A stretch of DNA of 64,000 bases. Source: CAZFLY01 sp964519995. Lineage in GTDB: Bacteria > Planctomycetota > Phycisphaerae > Sedimentisphaerales > Anaerobacaceae. Position 1 is the first letter of the stretch. Every line of letters begins with the position of its first letter. The notes below the pieces were generated by a model. That model did no database searches. It saw only the letters and a program-made list of their open reading frames with translations, and was not told where the DNA came from. Shown piece after piece: positions 58,761 to 64,000 of the stretch. Both the position numbers and the translations under genes were made by a program. Where the stretch lies: the NCBI GenBank assembly GCA_964519995.1, contig CAZFLY010000006.1, positions 1 through 64,000 of the forward strand. Direction: 5' to 3'.

Positions 58761-60359
58761 CTACTCAATTGCTAAAACCACAACTGATTTGGCCGGAAGC
58801 GTCGTTGTAAAGATGTTGCCTTCGAGTTCGAAGTCGCTAAAAGTCGCGGGCTTTACGACCTGAGGATTCTCAAAAGTATTATGAGCTGTTATATCCTCTG
58901 CGGTTAAAACTCGCCCGAACATTCCCTTAGGTTCGGCACCCTCAAGTGCGCAACGGACTTCGGCAGCATTGCTCGGATCCAAATTGCAAAGCGATATATG
59001 AATCCTGCCTGAGTTGTCTTTTGACGCTGAAACGTTTAACGCTGGAATTTTATCGTTGCCAAACTGATAATCATTGCAGTGCAACTCAACGGGAAGTAGC
59101 GTAGCATCATGATGAACCTTATACATCTCAAAGACATGATACGTCGGCGTGAGAATCATCTTTTCGCCTTTGGTTAGGATCATCGCCTGCAGAACATTGA
59201 CGGTCTGAGCAATGTTTGCCATTTTGACACGATGACAATGCTCGTTGAAAGAGTTGAGGAATATGCCAGCAGAAACTGCATCGCGTATGGTGTTTTGCTG
59301 GTATAGGAAGCCAGGATTCGTGCCTGGCTCGGCATCCCACCACGTACCCCACTCATCGACAAACAAAGCGATACGACCACGCCGATCAAACCGGTCCATG
59401 ATTTCGATATTTTTCTTCAGCAATGGGTAGATGGTGAGCGTGTTCTTCATTAGTGCAAACCATTCCGCCTCGTCGAACTTCGTTGCACTACTCTTTCGTA
59501 CCCAGTTGCCCGTTCCCCGGACATAATGATGCAGGCTGATTGCACCCATGTTCCGGTGACACCGCTCCATCACAACGGTAATCCAGGGGTAGTTCGCGCT
59601 TCCGGGGCCACACGCAACTTTGACGATCTGGTTGCCGGAGTAGCTGCGCACATAGGTCTGGAAGCGATTGTAGAGCTCAGCGTAAGATTCGGCAGTCATA
59701 TTACCCCCACAACCCCAGTTCTCATTACCCACGCCGAAGTACTTCACCCGCCAAGGCTTGTCACGACCATTCTTGCGGCGAATATTGGCCATCTCACTAT
59801 CACCATCGAACGTCATGTACTCAACCCAGTCCTGCATCTCTTCGACCGTGCCGGATCCCACGTTACCAGCGATATAGGCCTCGCACCCGAGTTGTTCACA
59901 AAGATCCAGAAACTCATGAGTACCGAAGGCATTAGTTTCCGTGACCATACCCCAGTGCGTATTAAGCATCTTGGGCCGTTGATCGCGCGGGCCGATACCT
60001 TCTCTCCAGTGGTATTCATCGGCGAAGCATCCGCCGGGCCAGCGGAGGACTGGAATGTTAAGCTTACGCAGGGCCTCGACCACATCGTTGCGAATACCGC
60101 GAGTGTTCGGAATTGATGAATCCTCGCCAACCCAGAAGCCCTCGTAAATACACCGCCCTAAATGCTCGGAGAAATGGCCATAAATGTTCTTGTTGATTTT
60201 CTCTTTGCCTTTGTCCGTGTGAATAATCATTCTATTTACTGCCGATCCCTCCTGCACGGCAGCATCCGAAACGTTTGCCAGTCCGCAACCGACAAGCAGT
60301 ACTGCAAAAACAACAGTAATCTCTTCAAACAACCTTGTCCTAAACACTTTGAGTTTCAT
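58761..60359 (-). CDS. alpha-L-arabinofuranosidase (GH51), exported
   Basis: A 532-aa glycoside hydrolase family 51 enzyme that releases arabinose from plant arabinans and arabinoxylans. It has the signal peptide 'ITVVFAVLLVGCGLANVSDA' (possible lipobox LVGC). The TIM barrel has 'IYGHFSEHLGRCIYEGFWVG', 'VLRWPGGCFADEYHW', acid/base Glu in 'YFGVGNENWGCGG' near 208 and nucleophile Glu in 'LFVDEWGTWWDAEPG' near 333. A C-terminal beta-sandwich closes it ('FSDFELEGNIFTTTLPAKSVVVLAI'). I chose ATG 60359 with GGACGG in front; the frame opens 6 codons earlier at GTG. It follows the UPF0047 gene by 32 bp. Confidence 0.92.
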   Translation of the reverse strand: MKLKVFRTRLFEEITVVFAVLLVGCGLANVSDAAVQEGSAVNRMIIHTDKGKEKINKNIYGHFSEHLGRCIYEGFWVGEDSSIPNTRGIRNDVVEALRKLNIPVLRWPGGCFADEYHWREGIGPRDQRPKMLNTHWGMVTETNAFGTHEFLDLCEQLGCEAYIAGNVGSGTVEEMQDWVEYMTFDGDSEMANIRRKNGRDKPWRVKYFGVGNENWGCGGNMTAESYAELYNRFQTYVRSYSGNQIVKVACGPGSANYPWITVVMERCHRNMGAISLHHYVRGTGNWVRKSSATKFDEAEWFALMKNTLTIYPLLKKNIEIMDRFDRRGRIALFVDEWGTWWDAEPGTNPGFLYQQNTIRDAVSAGIFLNSFNEHCHRVKMANIAQTVNVLQAMILTKGEKMILTPTYHVFEMYKVHHDATLLPVELHCNDYQFGNDKIPALNVSASKDNSGRIHISLCNLDPSNAAEVRCALEGAEPKGMFGRVLTAEDITAHNTFENPQVVKPATFSDFELEGNIFTTTLPAKSVVVLAIE

Positions 60360-60391
60360 TTTTTTCCGTCCTTTCACTTTTTACTTGCCAG

Positions 60392-60811
60392 TCAATCTCC
60401 CACTATCTGACAGACGATATTTCTTGTTCTCGGCCTAGTGTCGAAATCCACCAGTATCATCTGCTGCCAGGTTCCTAGTGTAAGCTTTCCATTTACTACT
60501 GGCACGCTCAAAGAAGGGCCCAAAAGTGCCGCTCGTACGTGAGCGTGCCCATTATCATCATGCCAGGTTTCTTCGTGCACATACCTGACATTTTCAGGTG
60601 CTATTCTCTCGAACGCTGCTTCTATGTCGTTATTGACCAATCCTGGTTCATATTCCGTTGTGGTGATACCAGCAGTTGAGCCGATGTTAAAAAGCGTTAC
60701 GACACCCTTTGTTATGCCCGACTCTGCTATGGCATTACTAACCTGCTCTGTAATGTTGACAATATGGCAGTTTCCCCTGCTCTTGACGTTTATCTTTTGT
60801 GTTTTCACCAT
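60392..60811 (-). CDS. yjbQ: UPF0047/YjbQ family protein
   Basis: A 139-aa YjbQ-like protein. Members form compact beta-barrel trimers and E. coli YjbQ shows weak thiamine phosphate synthase activity; the true role is unclear. Family marks: 'GVVTLFNIGSTAGITTTEYEPGLVNND', 'HDDNGHAHVRAALLGPSLSVPVVNGKLTLGTWQQMILVDFD'. The conserved His residues are present. Start ATG 60811 with an unusual palindrome directly upstream. First gene of a two-gene unit with the arabinofuranosidase. Confidence 0.9.
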   Translation of the reverse strand: MVKTQKINVKSRGNCHIVNITEQVSNAIAESGITKGVVTLFNIGSTAGITTTEYEPGLVNNDIEAAFERIAPENVRYVHEETWHDDNGHAHVRAALLGPSLSVPVVNGKLTLGTWQQMILVDFDTRPRTRNIVCQIVGD

Positions 60812-60814
60812 TTG

Positions 60815-60829
60815 AAATAGGACCTATTT
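60815..60829 (-). promoter_or_regulatory. palindrome next to yjbQ start
   Basis: AAATAGG-A-CCTATTT is a perfect inverted repeat ending 3 bp before the yjbQ ATG and covering the place of its ribosome-binding site. It may act as an operator or as an mRNA hairpin controlling translation. Confidence 0.35.
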
Positions 60830-61393
60830 TATTAAACATTGAGCACCTTCAAGCTTGATTTCCTCACAACTTTACCAATATTAGCTATTACGTCAAATTA
60901 AAATATCCCTCCGATAAATAGTGACTCCGCTTTTACCTGCAAGGCATATACACAAGCTAAGATCGACCATTATCAAATAAGCCCTATTAGCACCTTTGTC
61001 TTTCCTTCGGCCTATAGCGGTATTTCCAATAATAATAAAGTTAATGATTGTAAGGCTTGTGGTGATGCTGCAGCCAATCCCGGCAACCTCGGCCTTGCCA
61101 CATATTGGCCATCAACTGCTTGAGAATAGTAAAAGGTCAAAGCAGCCATATCCAACCCAAGAATCTACAGGGAAAAATGCTGTTTTTCCCAAAGTCCGAG
61201 CGTTCCCTGACCGATAAGCGAACATGAAAAAGTCTGTTGCTCTTTACGTTAAATAGCTTGAAATCTTTTATCTTTTTGGGGAACTCTGCTCATGGAGAGC
61301 TCTGAAAAAACGGATTCTATAAACCAAAACACTGTTTTGAGTGCTGAATATAGGCGTAAAACTACAAAACATCGTGTTCTTGCAGGTGCCATA
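60830..61393. other. gene-free interval before TonB receptor
   Basis: About 560 bp between divergent genes. I see no RNA gene, riboswitch motif or terminator; a 73-codon open frame at 60996-61217 has no family match. An in-frame ATG at 61292 would add 34 residues to the receptor but is not favoured. Confidence 0.4.
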
Positions 61394-63391
61394 ATGAAGC
61401 GGACGTATGCTCACCTCGCCATCCAGACTGGTATCTTGATCCTTATTGTGGCAATCCAGTCGCCGCTTTTAGCCAAAGACGCCACCCCAACGGAAGATTT
61501 CATGGATATGGGCCTCGAGGAACTCCTCGAGTTGGAGATTTCCGTGGCTTCAAAGAAGCCAGAGTCGACGTCCGAGGCGCCAGGTGTCGTCGTTGTCGTG
61601 CCCCGGGATGAAATCGAGGTCTATGGAGATAGGAATCTACATCAACTTTTGCAGCGCCAGCCCAGCATCTATACACGAGATGTATTCCCTTATACTGACA
61701 ATGTAGCGGGCTTTCGTGGTGATATGTCGATGGTTACGGATTCGCACACCCTGATACTTTTTAACGGTCGGCCCATCCGGGAAAGCGGCCAGGGGCTCAA
61801 TGTTAATATGTATCAAACGTTTCCACTGTCAACTTTAGAGAGTGTAGAGTTGATTCGAGGACCCGGTTCGGTACTCTATGGAAGCAATGCCTTCACAGGT
61901 GTTGTCAACTTGAAGACTCGGGCTATCCCGGAGCAAAATGAATTATCAGTCTCCGGCATGGGGGGCAGTTACGGATACTACGAAACGGATGTTACGGCTG
62001 CAGGAAGATCTGGTGAACTCGGGTATATCACCGCCGTCCGCGTTGCCGGCCAGCAGGGATACCCCTACAATATGACCGATGCGTTGGGTGTCTACGGCGA
62101 GGATAACAAACAATACAAAAGCTACTCGGCAGTGGCGCATCTGAATTATGGAAACTTCACTTTTGATAGCTTCTGGTCGGATTATGATGCGTTCTCGATG
62201 GGAGTTGTGCCTTTTTGGTCCAACCCACATAAATTATTTCGCAATAAAAAGCTATTCTTAAACGCTGGATACCTAATCCCTGTGCATGAACGAGCAACCC
62301 TGGAGTTGAACGCCACCTACAATCTTCAGGAAAACGGCCTGACCAGTTTTAAGCCGCAGATTATCGGGAACAACACATCGGATTTCCTCGTTGAGGCGAC
62401 CCTCTTTGCCAATCCCCTGGACAACCTGAATGTCGTCCTGGGATACTTGCAGGAGTACCGCTCGAACTACGCACCTGACAGCGATTGCTACCAATCCATT
62501 CCACCGTACGATTATTCACCGCAGAGCGCCTACGCACAGGGTGACTACAAAATCGGCAATTTCCTCAAGCTCATCGCAGGGACGCAATGGAATGAATCCT
62601 CACAGGGCTTCACTGATTTTGTATCTCGATATGGTGTCATCGCAACACCGTTCAAGAAATGGGGCGTCAAACTCCTTCGAGGCGAGGCCTTTAGGGCTCC
62701 GACCGCAGTGGAAACTGACCTCTTTGACCCGGGGATTCTCAGGGGCAATAAGAACCTCGAACCCGAAACTGTCACGACATACGATGTACAGCTTTTCTAT
62801 CACAACAAAAAAACCTATGCCGCTATTACCTACTTCCAAAGCGAGATTGATAAGCTCATTATTTACGATGCAAGTGCCGTCCCTGACATGTCTTATTTGA
62901 ACGGAGGTAAGCATATATTCAACGGAATTGAACTTGAAGCCAAATACTTCTTCACGCAGAACTGGCACGTCCTCGGCTCGTTTATGCACCAGGAAAACAA
63001 AGCAGATGCCGGCCTCAATCCCAGCGTAGTGCCAGAAGACATGGCTAAATTTGGTACAGCCTACACCTGGGATGGAGGGAGTGTATCGGTATTCTATTGC
63101 TTCTTTGGCAATCCGCCGAAAATCTACTTCGCTTCATTACCTGCCCCCTTCGGCTCGACGCTTATGGCCAATCCGGAACCTAAAGAAATAAACTTAGTTA
63201 ATATGAACTTAGACCTTGACCTGTCAAAACGGATAGGGCTAAAGAAAGGGCAGTCCACTTTTACGTTCCGGGTAGAGAACCTTTTTGACGAAAAGATTTA
63301 CGTGCCTACACTCGCATATTCCGGCACTCCGAACTCTTTTCCTTATTTGCCGGGCAGGACGTTCTATATCGGATTTGAATTGCACAACTAA
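61394..63391 (+). CDS. TonB-dependent outer-membrane receptor (BtuB/Cir-like)
   Basis: A 665-aa receptor. The signal peptide ('LAIQTGILILIVAIQSPLLA') is followed by 'DMGLEELLELEISVASKKPE', the TonB-box-like linker common in this family. The plug has 'PRDEIEVYGDRNLHQLLQRQPSI', 'SHTLILFNGRPIRES' and 'LSTLESVELIRGPGSVLYGSNAFTGVVNL'. The 22-strand barrel ends 'FRVENLFDEKIYVP', 'PGRTFYIGFEL'. It imports a scarce ligand (metal complex, cofactor or glycan) across the outer membrane. Start ATG 61394 is supported by the aligned N-terminus of the paralogue at 63848. The ligand is unknown. Confidence 0.85.
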   Translation: MKRTYAHLAIQTGILILIVAIQSPLLAKDATPTEDFMDMGLEELLELEISVASKKPESTSEAPGVVVVVPRDEIEVYGDRNLHQLLQRQPSIYTRDVFPYTDNVAGFRGDMSMVTDSHTLILFNGRPIRESGQGLNVNMYQTFPLSTLESVELIRGPGSVLYGSNAFTGVVNLKTRAIPEQNELSVSGMGGSYGYYETDVTAAGRSGELGYITAVRVAGQQGYPYNMTDALGVYGEDNKQYKSYSAVAHLNYGNFTFDSFWSDYDAFSMGVVPFWSNPHKLFRNKKLFLNAGYLIPVHERATLELNATYNLQENGLTSFKPQIIGNNTSDFLVEATLFANPLDNLNVVLGYLQEYRSNYAPDSDCYQSIPPYDYSPQSAYAQGDYKIGNFLKLIAGTQWNESSQGFTDFVSRYGVIATPFKKWGVKLLRGEAFRAPTAVETDLFDPGILRGNKNLEPETVTTYDVQLFYHNKKTYAAITYFQSEIDKLIIYDASAVPDMSYLNGGKHIFNGIELEAKYFFTQNWHVLGSFMHQENKADAGLNPSVVPEDMAKFGTAYTWDGGSVSVFYCFFGNPPKIYFASLPAPFGSTLMANPEPKEINLVNMNLDLDLSKRIGLKKGQSTFTFRVENLFDEKIYVPTLAYSGTPNSFPYLPGRTFYIGFELHN

Positions 63392-63847
63392 GTGTAGCGT
63401 GCTCTGATACAGCCCGCGGAGTTCAGTAGGAGCGCCTGGCAACCGTACTCCTTGACTATTGACAGTGCCTCTTTGTACCTAATAGCTTCTCAGGAAAGTC
63501 GACAAAAAACTACGTGAACGTTCACACCGATAAGACAGTATATGATAGCACAGCTTGAAGAGCGAGCCAGACACCATTGACCATTATGAATTTGACAGAC
63601 AACAATAAGGGCGAAAACATGTCTGGTCCCGCCTTTCTCGACCGTGGGGAACCTGTCAACCATCAACTTCCTTAGTGCCAAAAAAGGACGAATAGATTAT
63701 GTCCTATAACAATTATTTAAAAATAATATTCCTTTTTAGAAAGTGCGGACATTTTCTAACCGATAACAAAAATAATGGCAGTTTGTTTACCATCCGATGA
63801 CCCTTTTATGGGCTGGGGGTGTTTGTGGTTTTTAGGGGGCTCTTTCA
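63392..63847. other. interval between the two TonB receptors
   Basis: 456 bp without a credible gene. A perfect 12-bp palindrome GTGAACGTTCAC lies at 63514-63525. No promoter close to consensus or terminator stands out. Confidence 0.4.
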
Positions 63848-64000
63848 ATGAAAAATATATTTATTCGCTTCGCCGTCCAGGCAGTTATCCTGGGTCTCAT
63901 CGTGCCTATCCAATCGTCGGTTATAGCTAAGGATGTCGATAACTCGGAGGATTATTTTGATATGGACCTCGAGGAACTCCTCAATGTCGAGGTCTCCGTA
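63848..64000 (+). CDS. second TonB-dependent receptor, N-terminus only (cut by window edge)
   Basis: 51 codons from ATG 63848 to the window end, with AGGGGG upstream. The signal peptide 'FAVQAVILGLIVPIQSSVIA' and the following 'DMDLEELLNVEVSV' match the receptor at 61394 position by position ('DMGLEELLELEISV'), so this is a tandem paralogue. Confidence 0.8.
   Translation, partial: MKNIFIRFAVQAVILGLIVPIQSSVIAKDVDNSEDYFDMDLEELLNVEVSV

Noticed and set aside
60830..61291. Cobalamin or other riboswitch upstream of the TonB receptor
   Set aside because: I looked for the B12-box and other conserved riboswitch cores and saw none.

Overview
The window looks like a chromosomal stretch of a Gram-negative planctomycete-type bacterium, probably near the Phycisphaerae/Sedimentisphaerales. 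This is inferred from lipid A genes (lpxD, lpxI), TonB-dependent receptors, an exported DUF362 protein ending in a dockerin-like DxNGDG tail, several long lipoproteins with unusual domain fusions, and many TPR proteins. No 16S gene or other decisive marker is present, so the taxonomy is an inference.

Layout. 1-105: start of a HicB-like antitoxin gene (minus strand, cut by the window edge). 339-8871: plus-strand housekeeping genes (NAD(P)HX dehydratase, sodium/solute symporter with galactokinase, pyrK-pyrD, a DUF167 protein, a MATE exporter). 9117-15868: an exported transglutaminase-like/TPR protein, mnmA, then an envelope cluster (heptosyltransferase-like, a 45-aa ORF, lpxD, lpxI, an LPS-kinase-like protein). 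15954-22786 (minus): a four-gene signalling operon with an exported CBM9/LamG protein, a histidine kinase and two tandem OmpR-type regulators. 22993-28514 (minus): a WD40/TolB-like protein, a lipoprotein fusing a SUMF1-like domain to a complete histone-deacetylase fold, an MBOAT O-acyltransferase and an SGNH partner.

28801-44493 is a 15.7-kb integrated phage-like element in a tRNA-Lys(UUU) gene. A perfect 42-bp direct repeat (28759-28800 and 44452-44493) covers the 5' half of the tRNA including the anticodon arm. The element rebuilds the tRNA at its right end with its own 5' half and a near-consensus promoter; the original promoter and a truncated tRNA remain at the left. All element genes are on the plus strand: a tail tape-measure protein (the only recognised virion gene), a HigBA-like toxin-antitoxin pair, unknown small proteins, a free-standing MutS domain I-like protein, RecT, a RuvC-like resolvase, a degenerate HNH protein, a replication initiator with iteron-like repeats inside its gene, a primase-helicase, coiled-coil proteins, an excisionase-like protein and a tyrosine recombinase. 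Tandem 11-bp repeats near both ends look like integrase arm sites. The gene set fits a phage satellite or a strongly reduced prophage.

44581-64000: an Ntn-hydrolase (choloylglycine hydrolase family), tRNA-Arg(ACG) and tRNA-Ser(GCT), DUF362/dockerin-like protein, an active/inactive M16 peptidase pair, SMC, a FlgI-like/HEAT lipoprotein, a GH51 arabinofuranosidase with a UPF0047 gene (and a decayed UPF0047 tail on its other side), and two tandem TonB-dependent receptors, the second cut by the window end. Palindromic interspersed repeats sit in the gaps at 46.3, 52.0 and 52.1 kb.
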